A model generated the notes under the pieces. It made no database searches, was not told the DNA's origin, and saw only the letters and a list, made by a program, of their open reading frames with translations. Both the position numbers and the translations under genes were made by a program. A stretch of DNA of 64,000 bases from Pirellulales bacterium. Lineage in GTDB: Bacteria > Planctomycetota > Planctomycetia > Pirellulales > JAEUIK01. Below, piece after piece: positions 51,446-60,752 of this stretch. The stretch is from assembly GCA_019694455.1 (NCBI GenBank), contig JAIBBY010000012.1, positions 37,780 to 101,779 of the forward strand. Direction: 5' to 3'. Numbering within the stretch: the stretch's first letter is position 1; every line of letters starts with the position of its first letter.

Positions 51446-52228
51446 ATGCCATCGATTGCCGAGATTGTTCGATTCCTGGAGGAATTCGCGCCGCCAGACA
51501 TTGCCGAGGATTGGGACAACGTCGGTCTCTTGCTGGGGGACGGCACGCTTGCCGCGCGCCGCGTGATGACCTGTCTGACGGTGACGGAGGACACGGTTGA
51601 CGAAGCCATTGAGGAGCGGGTCAACCTGGTGGTGGCGCACCACCCATTGCCGTTTCAGCCGCTGCGGAGGCTGACGACTGACTCGCGCGATGGGGCGTTG
51701 CTATGGCGGTTGGCGGGCGCCAAGGTTTCTGTTTACAGCCCGCATACCGCGTTCGACTCGGCCACAACGGGCATCAACGCGCGACTAGCGGCGGGGTTGG
51801 GGCTAACGGCGGTCCAGCCACTATTGCCACAGGAGCACGGACCCGGCGCGGGCCGCTGTGGCACGATTGCCCCGGCGATTACGTTGGGGGACTTGGCCAG
51901 CGCCGTCAAGAAGTTCCTGGCCATTGAGCGCGTGCAAGTGGTGGGCGAATTGCCGCGTACTGTCGGCCGAGTGGGAGTGGCCTGCGGGAGCGGGGGCGAT
52001 TTTCTCGCCGCGGCGGACACGGCCGGCTGCGACTGTTTGGTGACGGGCGAGGCGCGGTTTCACACCAGCCTGGAAGCCGAATCTCGCGGCATCGGATTGA
52101 TCTTGGCCGGACACTATGCGACGGAGCGCTTTGGCGTGGAACAGCTAGCCGACGTGCTACGAGAGCGCTGTGCCGACATCGAGGTTTGGGCAAGCCGGCG
52201 CGAACGTGATCCGCACGTTTGGGCTTGA
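51446..52228 (+). CDS. Nif3-like dinuclear metal-centre protein
   Basis: 260-residue member of the Nif3/YbgI (GTP cyclohydrolase 1 type 2-like) family. 'DWDNVGLLLGDG' near the N-terminus, the metal-binding His pair in LVVAHHPLPF and the C-terminal LAGHYATERFGV (His and Glu ligands) are typical. The biological role of the family is not settled. ~80 bases after the large secreted protein and 33 bases before mutM, possibly co-transcribed with mutM. Confidence 0.9.
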   Translation: MPSIAEIVRFLEEFAPPDIAEDWDNVGLLLGDGTLAARRVMTCLTVTEDTVDEAIEERVNLVVAHHPLPFQPLRRLTTDSRDGALLWRLAGAKVSVYSPHTAFDSATTGINARLAAGLGLTAVQPLLPQEHGPGAGRCGTIAPAITLGDLASAVKKFLAIERVQVVGELPRTVGRVGVACGSGGDFLAAADTAGCDCLVTGEARFHTSLEAESRGIGLILAGHYATERFGVEQLADVLRERCADIEVWASRRERDPHVWA

Positions 52229-52261
52229 ACAAAAGCACCGTAGACGCGCTCGAGTAGCAAG

Positions 52262-53134
52262 ATGCCGGAACTGCCCGAAGTGGAGACGATGCGGCGCGGG
52301 ATCGCGACGGTGGTGGGCTGCGTCGTGACCGCGGTCGAGCGGGCGCGCTGCAAAAAGAAGCCGATTGCGATTGAGCCAGCGGCCGCCGTCTGGCGGAGGC
52401 GAGTCGTCGGGCAGACCATCACCGGGACGGCGCGAGCGGGGAAGCGCGTGGTGGTGGAGCTAGGATCGAGCGACCGAATTGTGTTCGAGCCGAGGATGAC
52501 GGGATTGGTGCTGGTGGCCGATCCGCCGGGACCGGAGCATTTGCGGCTGACATTGCGACTAGGTGGGGGCGCAGCTCGCGAGCTGTTGTATTGGGACCGC
52601 CGAGGATTGGGGCTGGTGACTCTGCACACCGCCGACGAGTACGCGACTCGCTTTGGCGAGGCGAACTTAGGGCCCGACGCGCTGGTGATTGGCGCCGACG
52701 AACTGCGAGCGCGACTTGGCAAGAGTCGCCGGGCGATCAAGGTGGCACTGTTGGACCAGCGGGCCGTGGCGGGGATTGGCAATTTGTACGCTTCAGAAAT
52801 TTTGCATCTGGCGGGCATTCATCCCGCGAAGTCGTGCAATCGCCTCGTACGGTCGGAGTGGCATGCCATGCACGCGGCCATGCTCGAAGTGCTGGAACTG
52901 GCGATTCGCTATGAAGGTTCGACGCTTGCCGACGGAACCTATCGCAATGCGCTGAACCAGTCGGGCGGCTACCAGAATCATCATCGCGTATACGACAAGG
53001 CAGGCGCCTTGTGCCGGCGCTGCCGGTCGGGGCAGATTCGCCGAGTGGTGCAGGCGCAGCGTTCGACTTTTTTTTGCCCGGTTTGTCAGCCGCTGAGGCG
53101 GCCAGCGACTGCGGGAAAAGTTTTGCAACGCTGA
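52262..53134 (+). CDS. mutM: Formamidopyrimidine-DNA glycosylase
   Basis: 290-residue base-excision repair enzyme that removes 8-oxoguanine and Fapy. PELPEVETMRRGI gives the N-terminal catalytic Pro (after Met removal) and Glu; the conserved Lys is in RAGKRVVVEL, and 'GIGNLYASEILHLAGIHP' contains the helix-two-turn-helix. The zinc finger at the C-terminus has CRRC and CPVC pairs, with the key Arg in RSTFF. Length is normal. It probably shares a transcript with the Nif3-like gene. Confidence 0.95.
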   Translation: MPELPEVETMRRGIATVVGCVVTAVERARCKKKPIAIEPAAAVWRRRVVGQTITGTARAGKRVVVELGSSDRIVFEPRMTGLVLVADPPGPEHLRLTLRLGGGAARELLYWDRRGLGLVTLHTADEYATRFGEANLGPDALVIGADELRARLGKSRRAIKVALLDQRAVAGIGNLYASEILHLAGIHPAKSCNRLVRSEWHAMHAAMLEVLELAIRYEGSTLADGTYRNALNQSGGYQNHHRVYDKAGALCRRCRSGQIRRVVQAQRSTFFCPVCQPLRRPATAGKVLQR

Positions 53135-53213
53135 TTCGCCGCCGGTCTAATGGAGGCAGCCACCGAGTTATCGTTTTAGCGAATCAAATTCGCGCCGGCG
53201 CGGAGAACCCATC

Positions 53214-54251
53214 ATGTCGAAGCCAGAATGTCCGGATTGTTCGTTGCGGCCCGCAGTGGATCGCCGCTTGTTTTTGAAGACCACGGGGGCGGCTGCCGCG
53301 CTCGGCACGGTCAGTTGGCCGGTTTGGGCCGAGGCCAAGGACACCGCCAGCCCAGCGGGGACGGCCGAAAGCGTCGTGAAGCTGCTGTACGAATCGCTGT
53401 CGCCCGAACAAAGAAAATCGGTCTGCTACGCTTGGGACCATCACGATGCGAAGCGCGGATTGCTGCGGACCCATGTGTCGAACAACTGGCACATCAATGA
53501 CGAGGTAATCAACAGCGACTTCTTCACCAGCGATCAACGGGAAATGATTCGGCACGTCTTTGAGGGAATCATCTCGCCCGAATGGCATGCGAAGTTCGAC
53601 AAGCAACTGGAAGACGACGCGGGGGGCTATGGCGAGGACCAGAACATCGCCATCTTTGGCGAGCCGGGGAGCGGCAAGTTCCAGTTTGTCATGACCGGCC
53701 GCCATATGACGCTGCGCTGCGACGGCGACTCGGCCGAGCATGTCGCGTTTGGCGGACCGCTCTTTTACGGACATGCCGCGGCAGGCTTCAATGAGCCGGC
53801 GGATCATCCGGGCAACGTCTTCTGGCCGCAGGCCGTGGCGGCGAACAAGGTGTTTGCCATGCTCGACGGCAAACAGCGAGGGCTGGCGCTAGTCGACACT
53901 TTGCCGGACGAGTCGGCAATGGCGTTTCGCGAGAACGGCCGCCCGGGGATTGCAGTCGCGGAGCTTTCGGCGGATCAGAAGGAAGAACTGCAACGCGCGC
54001 TGGCGACGCTGGTCGAGCCGTATCGGCAATCGGACCGCGACGAGGTGGCGGCCTGCCTCAAGAAGATGGGAGGCCTCGACCAATGCTCGATGGCCTTCTA
54101 TCGCGAGGGCGATCTGGGGAAGGACGAAGTGTGGGATTGCTGGCGCCTGGAGGGGCCGGCCTTCGCCTGGTACTTCCGCGGCGCGCCGCACGTGCATGTA
54201 TGGGTGAACGTGGCGGACGATCCGAGCGTCGCGTTCAACGGCGTCGGTTGA
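53214..54251 (+). CDS. DUF3500 protein, Tat-exported
   Basis: 345 residues. A Tat signal 'DRRLFLKTTGAAAALGTVSW' and a mature part with the DUF3500 features, including 'YAWDHHDAKRGLLRTHV', 'FFTSDQREMIRHVFEGIISP' and 'PHVHVWVNVADDPSV' near the C-terminus. DUF3500 proteins are common in Planctomycetota and their function is unknown; exported His-rich motifs suggest metal binding. Ends at a strong terminator (54278-54317). Confidence 0.85.
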   Translation: MSKPECPDCSLRPAVDRRLFLKTTGAAAALGTVSWPVWAEAKDTASPAGTAESVVKLLYESLSPEQRKSVCYAWDHHDAKRGLLRTHVSNNWHINDEVINSDFFTSDQREMIRHVFEGIISPEWHAKFDKQLEDDAGGYGEDQNIAIFGEPGSGKFQFVMTGRHMTLRCDGDSAEHVAFGGPLFYGHAAAGFNEPADHPGNVFWPQAVAANKVFAMLDGKQRGLALVDTLPDESAMAFRENGRPGIAVAELSADQKEELQRALATLVEPYRQSDRDEVAACLKKMGGLDQCSMAFYREGDLGKDEVWDCWRLEGPAFAWYFRGAPHVHVWVNVADDPSVAFNGVG

Positions 54252-54277
54252 CGCCGGGCAACAACGTATTCAAGAAC

Positions 54278-54317
54278 GAAGCCCACAGGGCGCTGGCCCC
54301 GTGGGCTTCGTTTGTTT
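54278..54317 (+). terminator. Rho-independent terminator after the DUF3500 gene
   Basis: A 9-bp stem, gaagcccac / gtgggcttc, with a 14-base loop (agggcgctggcccc), followed by gtttgttt on the plus strand. It lies 27 bases after the stop. Confidence 0.85.
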
Positions 54318-54355
54318 GATGGCGGTCGGTTCCGCGTTTAACGAACTACGCGCGG

Positions 54356-55060
54356 CTACGGCAATTCGCGAATGCGAATGTTACGGAACTCCACCGGCGA
54401 GCCTTCGGACTCAAGGCACAAGAAGCCGGTGGCGGGGTTGCAGTCGGCGCCGCCCGAGACTTCTTCTCCGTTGACCCAGAGGCGGACTTCGCCATTGATG
54501 GCGCGGATATAGTAGTGATTCCACTCGTTGACGCCGCGGCTGAGTTCCTTGGTGGGGAAGCTGCGGCTGCCATCGGGCGAGACGGGGGGAAACGGCTTCA
54601 TTTTCGAGGTGCCGACCGGAAACACATCGCCGTTGGTGGTGAACCAGTCGCCTTTCTTGCCCGACTGCTTTTCGTATTGTTCGCGAAAGCCGTGGTCGAG
54701 CACCTGCACTTCGATTCCTCCCTTGGGGAGTTGCCCTGGCTTGAGCCCTTCGAGCGACTTCTCACTGGCCCAGAGAAAAACGCCGGAGTTGCCGCCGCTC
54801 TTGAGATGGCGCCACTCGGCGACCAGTTCAAAGTTTGTGTACGGCTTGACGGAGCGGATCACGCCCACAGGCTGCCCGGTGCAATGCGCGGCGCCATCCT
54901 TCCAGGTCCACGTATCGGGGTTGCCGTTGACATGAGAGAAGTCGGCTTCTCCCAGCGTCCGCCAGCCGGGCCCCTCGCCATTGATCGAGGCGCTTGGCAA
55001 CTCGGCGGCAAAGACGGGCGCGGTAAGAAGCGAAATGAACAGCAAGAGTGCGAATCGCAT
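54356..55060 (-). CDS. DUF1080 protein (3-keto-disaccharide hydrolase-like)
   Basis: 234 residues. Signal peptide FALLLFISLLTAPVFAA, then the DUF1080 fold: 'GWRTLGEADFSHVNGNPD', 'WKDGAAHCTGQP', 'FELVAEWRHLKSGGNSGVFL', 'WNHYYIRAINGEVRLWVNG' and the terminal 'GFLCLESEGSPVEFRNIRI'. Members are concanavalin-like lectins/hydrolases; some hydrolyse 3-keto-glycosides. It reads with the esterase/SMP-30 gene, 30 bases apart, in a likely operon for exported carbohydrate breakdown. Confidence 0.9.
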   Translation of the reverse strand: MRFALLLFISLLTAPVFAAELPSASINGEGPGWRTLGEADFSHVNGNPDTWTWKDGAAHCTGQPVGVIRSVKPYTNFELVAEWRHLKSGGNSGVFLWASEKSLEGLKPGQLPKGGIEVQVLDHGFREQYEKQSGKKGDWFTTNGDVFPVGTSKMKPFPPVSPDGSRSFPTKELSRGVNEWNHYYIRAINGEVRLWVNGEEVSGGADCNPATGFLCLESEGSPVEFRNIRIRELP

Positions 55061-55090
55061 GAAACTTTTCCTCGAGATACCTGGTGAAAA

Positions 55091-56818
55091 TCAAAGTCTG
55101 GGAGGGGCCGGCTTGACGCGTGGCTGAAAGGCCTGCACGCCGCGTGTTTTGACCTTCCGTTTGTAAACGCAATCGCCGGATGTGGCAAACAGCGTGTCGA
55201 ACTCGGGGCCGCCGAAGCAGACGTTCGACACGCGCTCGTTGGGAGTGGGAATGACGCAATTGACGCGACCGGCCTGATCGCAAACCTGAATCCCCAGTCG
55301 CGTGGCCACATACAACCGGCCATCGGCGTCGCAGCGCATGCCATCGGCCCCGCTGTCGTCGGCGCCATCGGGGACATGCAGATGGTAGTAGCGCTGTTTA
55401 TTCGCGAGCGAGCCATCGGGCTGAATCTGGTAGCTGTAGACCCAGCGACTGCGAAAGTCGGCCACGTAGAGCAATGAATTATCGGGCGAGACCGCCACCC
55501 CGTTGGCGTACTTCAGTCCGGAGTCGACCTCTTTCTTCTCGCCGCTGGGACTGACATGCCAGACGCGGCTGGCGCCTTCGCCCGGAGCGGTGACGTAGAT
55601 GTCGCCACTGTGCAGCACCGCTAAATCGTTTCCGCGGATGCCGCTGGCGATGATGGTGGGGGCGCCGCCGGCGTCATAGGCGACGATCTGTTCGGCGCCG
55701 GCAGCCACGGCGTACAGCCGACCATCGGGACCAAACACCTGACCGTTGCCGCGTTGCGACTTGGCGACAAACTCGCTGACCTTGCCATCTGCAGCAACGC
55801 GGTACACCCTGCTGCGGGGGACATCGCTGAAGAAGAACTCGCCGGTGGGAGACGCGGCGGGCCCCTCGGTGAAGGAGTGGCCTTGAGCGACCAGTTGCCA
55901 AGGTTCGCCCGGCAGGAGAATATCTTGCAGTTGCGATGAGCCAGCGCCCGCCTGGGGGGGTTCTGGCCAGTCTTTCCAGAGCCAGCGCATGGCGTCGGGG
56001 AAGATCTTGGTGGCGTGTTCGGTGTTGTGGCCGCCGTCGCCCCACTCGTGGCGCACCTCGTACCCGGCGAAAGCGAGCGCTCGCTGCATGGCCTGATTGG
56101 CCATCCACCAGTCGCCACCATAGATATTGAGATCGGCGCCGCCATCCTGCAGAAAGACGCGGATTGGCTTGGGCTCGAACTTGCGAATCAGTGTGGGATA
56201 TTCATTGCCGCCGCGCAGGCCGACATAAGTGCCGATCGCGCTAAAGACGCGACTGAAGGCGTCTGGCCGCTCCCAAGCGGCGGTGAAGGCACAGATGGCC
56301 CCACTGCTGGCGCCGCCGATGCACCGATCGGTCGCGGCGGCCGAAAGGCGAATAGCGCGGCCATCGCCGGCGGTTTGTTTTTCGACGTCGGGGAGCAACT
56401 CATCAAGCAGAAAGCGGGCGTACTGACCCCCCAGGCCGTCGTATTCATAGCTGCGGTTGAAGCGATCGAGGGCGTCGTCGCCGAGCGCCTTCACCCGACC
56501 ATGCATGACGAACACGCCAATCGTAATCGGCATTTCACCTCGATGAATCAGTTCGTCGAAAACGCGCGGGGCGTTGAACTGCATTCCGTCCTGGTTGATG
56601 TAGACGCAGGCGGGCTTTGCCGGGTCGTACTGCTGGGGAACGTAAATCCAGTAATCGCGCTCCGTGCCCGGAAAGATTTTGCTCTGGTTGAAGGTGTGCT
56701 TGACGACCTCGCCTTGGGGGATGGGCGGCGATGAGTCCTCGGCCGCTACAAGCCAAGGGCATGCCAACACCTGCGCAAACAGGACAATTTTGAACACTTT
56801 AGAAAGCTGGCGACGCAT
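55091..56818 (-). CDS. Fusion of an esterase-like alpha/beta hydrolase and an SMP-30/gluconolactonase propeller
   Basis: 575-residue exported protein (signal FKIVLFAQVLACPWLVAA). Residues ~35-285 are an esterase-D-like alpha/beta hydrolase: 'FPGTERDYWIYVPQQYDP', the nucleophile elbow GGASSGA (168-174), Asp in LQDGGADLN and the His in GDGGHNTEH. Residues ~300-560 form a beta-propeller of the SMP-30/gluconolactonase type with 'FTEGPAASPTGEFFFSDVP', 'GLKYANGVAVSPDNSLLYVA' and 'GMRCDADGRLYVATRLGIQV'. Both parts could act on lactones or esters of sugars. Upstream of DUF1080 in the same direction. Confidence 0.87.
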   Translation of the reverse strand: MRRQLSKVFKIVLFAQVLACPWLVAAEDSSPPIPQGEVVKHTFNQSKIFPGTERDYWIYVPQQYDPAKPACVYINQDGMQFNAPRVFDELIHRGEMPITIGVFVMHGRVKALGDDALDRFNRSYEYDGLGGQYARFLLDELLPDVEKQTAGDGRAIRLSAAATDRCIGGASSGAICAFTAAWERPDAFSRVFSAIGTYVGLRGGNEYPTLIRKFEPKPIRVFLQDGGADLNIYGGDWWMANQAMQRALAFAGYEVRHEWGDGGHNTEHATKIFPDAMRWLWKDWPEPPQAGAGSSQLQDILLPGEPWQLVAQGHSFTEGPAASPTGEFFFSDVPRSRVYRVAADGKVSEFVAKSQRGNGQVFGPDGRLYAVAAGAEQIVAYDAGGAPTIIASGIRGNDLAVLHSGDIYVTAPGEGASRVWHVSPSGEKKEVDSGLKYANGVAVSPDNSLLYVADFRSRWVYSYQIQPDGSLANKQRYYHLHVPDGADDSGADGMRCDADGRLYVATRLGIQVCDQAGRVNCVIPTPNERVSNVCFGGPEFDTLFATSGDCVYKRKVKTRGVQAFQPRVKPAPPRL

Positions 56819-57299
56819 GCGTGCAATGCTCCCACACGATCACTTACTCCGCAGTAGCCTACGCTTAGCAATCTAGCCACTCGAAGATTTTTGCCATTCG
56901 AAAAGTCTGGCGCGACTTGGCAACAGAGTAACTCTTTTTAATCTAGAAATCATTGACACCCCCCCGCCAGGGCAATAGCTTCATGACGCTGCAATTAATT
57001 TGCGCATCCTCAAGAGGTAAGCTAATGACGCAAGCGAGTTGGTCAAGATTCAGCTCGACTTAGCTTGTACGCCCTCGGTTCGCCTCATTCTTGAAGGCGA
57101 AGGTTCGCAGACTCAACCATTGTTTTCTGCGTGCCAGTGAATTGCGGTCTAGGCAGATAGGCCGCCTGCCGCGCGCGACAGCCTCGTTCGGCTGATTCGC
57201 TTTTGACATGCCTGCATTCGCATGGCAACGCGCGAATTTCATGCGACCTCGTGCTCGCAATGGGGAATCAACGGCAAAACACTCCTCCAATGGTCTTGA
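56819..57299. other. 480-base intergenic region with no supported gene
   Basis: This lies between the divergent starts of the esterase/SMP-30 gene and a PEP-CTERM gene, so it must carry two promoters, but none is convincing. It is AT-richer than its surroundings. A 7-bp hairpin ttcgcct / aggcgaa is at 57079-57101, and TTGACA-like words are at ~56953 and ~57203 without good -10 partners. A short ORF on the minus strand is not credible. Confidence 0.5.
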
Positions 57300-58079
57300 A
57301 TGAACATGCACATCCAACGATTTCAGCTTCGCAACGTGACGGTCAGCTTGGTTTTGTTCGCGGTATTCACTGGGGATCACAGGTTACAGGCGGCGCCGAT
57401 TACCATCGCGAATCCCAGTTTCGAAGCGCCGGTGCAGGTGGACGGGGGGTATGACCTCTTGCTCCCACCGAATCAGCAGGGAACGTATGGTTGGACAATT
57501 GGCGACTCCGCCGGAATTTATAACCCGACCGCGCTCGACTATGCGACTGCGGGCGGGAATGGAACTCCTGCTGGCGCCGATGGATCGCAGGTCGGATTTG
57601 TATTCGGCTTCGGGGATTACACCATCGAACAACAACTTGCCGGTCCAGACGAGATACTGAACAACGGCGACGATCCTGTTCTTGCCGCCAACGCAATTTA
57701 TCGCCTGACGGTCGCAGTGGGTCAGCGACAGATCGGCAACCAGTATGGAGCGACTTACGGCGGCTATGACTTTATGCTCATTGCGGGCATAGGAGTCGAC
57801 GCAAAAGTGATTGCCCGCGAAACCGATGCGGTGACGCCGACGCCGGGCACATTCGTTGATCGGACCATCGTCGTGGATAGCGCGACTTTGGATCCGAGCC
57901 TGTATGGCCTGCCGCTGACTATCCTCCTTAGGAAGACCGTACAAAACGCCACTGCCGATACCGATTACGACCATGTGCGGATGGATGCGGAGATCGTGCC
58001 CGAACCGACATCGCTCGCACTGGCCCTGTTGAGCGGCATCGGCGCTATCTGGGCGTGTCGCCGCCTGAAGAAGCGATAG
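57300..58079 (+). CDS. PEP-CTERM sorting-domain protein (third)
   Basis: 259 residues. Signal region RNVTVSLVLFAVFTGDHRLQ, then 'ITIANPSFEAPVQVDGGYD', the start typical of choice-of-anchor or CBM-like domains ('NPSFE'), a beta-rich body (YDFMLIAGIGVDAKVIARE) and the tail VPEPTSLALALLSGIGAIWA with RRLKKR at the end. PEP-CTERM makes it a target for exosortase. ATG 57300 and 57306 are both possible. It converges with the lipoprotein gene, with nine bases between the stops. Confidence 0.88.
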   Translation: MNMHIQRFQLRNVTVSLVLFAVFTGDHRLQAAPITIANPSFEAPVQVDGGYDLLLPPNQQGTYGWTIGDSAGIYNPTALDYATAGGNGTPAGADGSQVGFVFGFGDYTIEQQLAGPDEILNNGDDPVLAANAIYRLTVAVGQRQIGNQYGATYGGYDFMLIAGIGVDAKVIARETDAVTPTPGTFVDRTIVVDSATLDPSLYGLPLTILLRKTVQNATADTDYDHVRMDAEIVPEPTSLALALLSGIGAIWACRRLKKR

Positions 58080-58088
58080 CATTAGCGC

Positions 58089-58868
58089 TTACGGCGCGGG
58101 TTGATAGCCCGAGAGCACGGTTTCGATGCGGTAACGCTTGAAGATGAACGCGACGCCACCGGAGCCGGCGACGACCGAGCGCCGGCACTGCGTGTGCCCA
58201 TTCTCGGATGGCCCCCATTCGAGCGACATGGTCATTTCGTGGACGAACGCGGGCAGCTTGGCCCAGGCGCCGGCGAAGTGAACCGGTTCGCCGGTGGCGG
58301 GATCGACCCAGACATGACCACGAAACTTGTTGTCGAGCGGCGCAGTGGGTTCGAACTGAATCTTGACCAGATCGCGGCCGGCAACGCTTTCCATGCCGAC
58401 AAACTTATATTGGTAGGCTCCGGCGGATTCGTTCTTGGTGAGCGGAAACTCAATCGTGGCCGGCGGGCGCTTCTCCTCGCGAACTGAAGCCGGCGTGATG
58501 ACTTGGTTGGTGAGCAGGTTCACCTTTTTGGTCAGCAGCCGATGCTCGACGCCGCCAGGGAATCGGACCCGCTCGGTGACTTGTTCATGCAAGGTGGCGA
58601 CATTCTTTTTGTCGAACTCTTGATTCGTTGACGTTTCGAGGTGCGTGCCCGCCTTGGATCGCGCGTCGATCTCGCTGTTGCGCTCGCGCACCGACTGGCA
58701 AAGCCGCTCAAATTCGGCGGGGTTGGCGAAGCGATTGACGGTATTGGATGAGGAGGCGGTAGCGGGCTCAGCGGCGAGAGCGCGACGAGTAATCGAGTCG
58801 GACAATTGGCACGCTCCGAGCAAGGCAACGCAGCCGAAGGTGATCCATCGTGACAACCGCATGCTCAT
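58089..58868 (-). CDS. Lipoprotein of unknown function, possible LolA-like fold
   Basis: 259 residues from ATG 58868 (58862 also possible). 'RWITFGCVALLGACQLS' has the lipobox LGAC. The mature part contains 'KKVNLLTNQVITPASVREEK', 'YQYKFVGMESVAGRDLVKIQ' and 'GHVWVDPATGEPVHFAGAW', the strand order of an outer-membrane lipoprotein-sorting-like domain (as in many planctomycete lipoproteins). Function unknown. The longer open frame upstream to 58985 has no signal. Confidence 0.6.
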   Translation of the reverse strand: MSMRLSRWITFGCVALLGACQLSDSITRRALAAEPATASSSNTVNRFANPAEFERLCQSVRERNSEIDARSKAGTHLETSTNQEFDKKNVATLHEQVTERVRFPGGVEHRLLTKKVNLLTNQVITPASVREEKRPPATIEFPLTKNESAGAYQYKFVGMESVAGRDLVKIQFEPTAPLDNKFRGHVWVDPATGEPVHFAGAWAKLPAFVHEMTMSLEWGPSENGHTQCRRSVVAGSGGVAFIFKRYRIETVLSGYQPAP

Positions 58869-58986
58869 CCTTGTCTGGTGGCAGAAAGGCAGCCGCGCCC
58901 CGCTTGAGAGGAAGTATATCGCTCGCCGCGCGGCGTGACCAATGCGGCGCCAGCAATGAGTGAGATGCCGGCCATCCGCTGGCATT

Positions 58987-60480
58987 TCAGGCGGCGCGGG
59001 ACTGCGGCGCGACCGTCAGCGGCAGGGTGCGATTGGGCTGTGCCGAGCCATCGATTTCGTGAGCGTGGGCGACCCAATACTTGCCAAAATGATTGAGCAA
59101 GCGCGCGATGCGAATGAGATGCCAGGGCTCGTTGCGTCCATCGAGCCGCCCGCTGGCCACTAGATCGCAGCGCCGATCGTCGTGGTCGAATCGCATGGAG
59201 TACGACCACCCCGCCGACTGATCGGCGACTTCCGCCGGATTGCTCCAGTGCCTGCACACGGACGAAGTGGCCGGGCCTTCGATCACCAGTTCAAGACGCC
59301 CGATGTTCCAATGCGCGGCCTCGTCGGCCAGCGCTTGCCAATCGAACTCAAAGCTGGGGTGCTTGGCGCGGCGCGCCATGGGACGGGCGGAATCGAGCAG
59401 AGATTGCACAAACCGGGTCAGCGCGGCGGCTAGCGACAACTTGACCAACGCCACCTCATGATGACCAAAGGCGCGTGTGCGGACCAGCGTGACAATGACC
59501 GCCAGCACGATGATCCAGCCGAGCGCGTCGAAGCTTAAGAGTGTGGCCGCGGTGGCCGCGGCGCCCGTGGTGAGACAAAGCGCGCCGATGATGCAGAGCG
59601 CTTGCCAGTTGCTGAGCCCACGATTGAGCAACTGGTGATGGATGTGTCCGCGATCGGCGGCGTCGAAGCGCAAGCCCGAGAGCCGGCGCCGCACGATGGC
59701 CAATGCGGTGTCGAGCATGGGAATGGTGAGCGCGACGGCGGGCGCGGTCAACGAGAGCGTGGCCGAGGTCTTGAGCGCGGCTTGGATGCTAAGGATGCCG
59801 ATCACCAGCCCGATGATCATGCTGCCCGAGTCGCCCAGATAGATACTGGCCGGGGGTAGGTTGTAGATCAAAAAGCCCGCGAGCGCGCCGGCCAGCACCA
59901 TGGCGACAATGGCCACGTGCGGATGCCCTGAGGATGAGGCGAGCACCGCCATCATGAGCGAAGTGGAGAGGCCGACGGTGCCGGCCAGACCATCCATGCC
60001 ATCGAGCAGGTTCAAGGCGTTGATGCAGCCGACGAGCCAGGCCACGGTGATGGGCACGCCGAGCCAGCCAAGCTCGATGGGCACTCCGAACGCCACGACG
60101 CGATCGACATAGTAGCCAGCGACAACGACCGGTGTGACCGAGACGATCTGTAGCAGCAGCTTGACGCGGGGCTTGAGATCGCAGATGTCGTCGACGCAGC
60201 CAATCAAGCAGACAAATCCGGCGGCGGCGATGATCGCGCCCGATAGTTCGGAGAGTTGCGCGCTGATGCCGCCGGCGAATCGGTGCGCGATGAACAGGCC
60301 AGTCACCAGCGCCAAATACAGGGCGACCCCACCCAAGAGCGGAACGGGTTGCTTGTGCAGCTTGCGGCGGCCGTCGGGACGGTCGACGACGCCGAGTCGT
60401 AGGGCCGCCCAGCGGGCGAGCGGGGTCAATGCCAGCGCGATGGCCAGCGCAACGGCAAATGTTGCCCACAGTGGATGCAT
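58987..60480 (-). CDS. WecA/MraY-type glycosyl-1-phosphate transferase with C-terminal extension
   Basis: 497 residues. About ten hydrophobic helices in the first ~340 residues with the hallmark cytoplasmic loops: 'LIGCVDDICDLKPRVKLLLQ' (DDxxD), 'CINALNLLDGMDGLAG' and 'IYLGDSGSMIIGLVIG', and the His motif HIHHQLLNRGLS. This is the WecA/UPP-GlcNAc-1-P transferase branch (DxGD after NLxDGxDGLA), starting lipid-linked glycan synthesis. The last ~140 residues (from ~SFEFDWQALADEAAHWNIG) are soluble and beta-rich, not part of WecA. Substrates are unknown. Confidence 0.9.
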   Translation of the reverse strand: MHPLWATFAVALAIALALTPLARWAALRLGVVDRPDGRRKLHKQPVPLLGGVALYLALVTGLFIAHRFAGGISAQLSELSGAIIAAAGFVCLIGCVDDICDLKPRVKLLLQIVSVTPVVVAGYYVDRVVAFGVPIELGWLGVPITVAWLVGCINALNLLDGMDGLAGTVGLSTSLMMAVLASSSGHPHVAIVAMVLAGALAGFLIYNLPPASIYLGDSGSMIIGLVIGILSIQAALKTSATLSLTAPAVALTIPMLDTALAIVRRRLSGLRFDAADRGHIHHQLLNRGLSNWQALCIIGALCLTTGAAATAATLLSFDALGWIIVLAVIVTLVRTRAFGHHEVALVKLSLAAALTRFVQSLLDSARPMARRAKHPSFEFDWQALADEAAHWNIGRLELVIEGPATSSVCRHWSNPAEVADQSAGWSYSMRFDHDDRRCDLVASGRLDGRNEPWHLIRIARLLNHFGKYWVAHAHEIDGSAQPNRTLPLTVAPQSRAA

Positions 60481-60752
60481 ACCGGCGGCTTCCTTGCCTG
60501 CTTGTATGACAAATCAGCGCGCGGGGTGAGCGCGGCCGTGGGATCGACGGGGCGCAGAGTATATCGGATGAGGTGGACGGGTCAACGCGGATTTACGGGC
60601 AGATTTCGCCACGTAACTCGGCCTTTCTGCAAGTGTGGGTCGCGGTTAAGCTGACCGGCGATGCAAGCACACCACTCCGTAACACCTTCAGGCCACGATC
60701 CCTTGTCGGCCGCCGCGCGCTTTCGATCTATCGGGCGGAGGCATTGGGCTTG

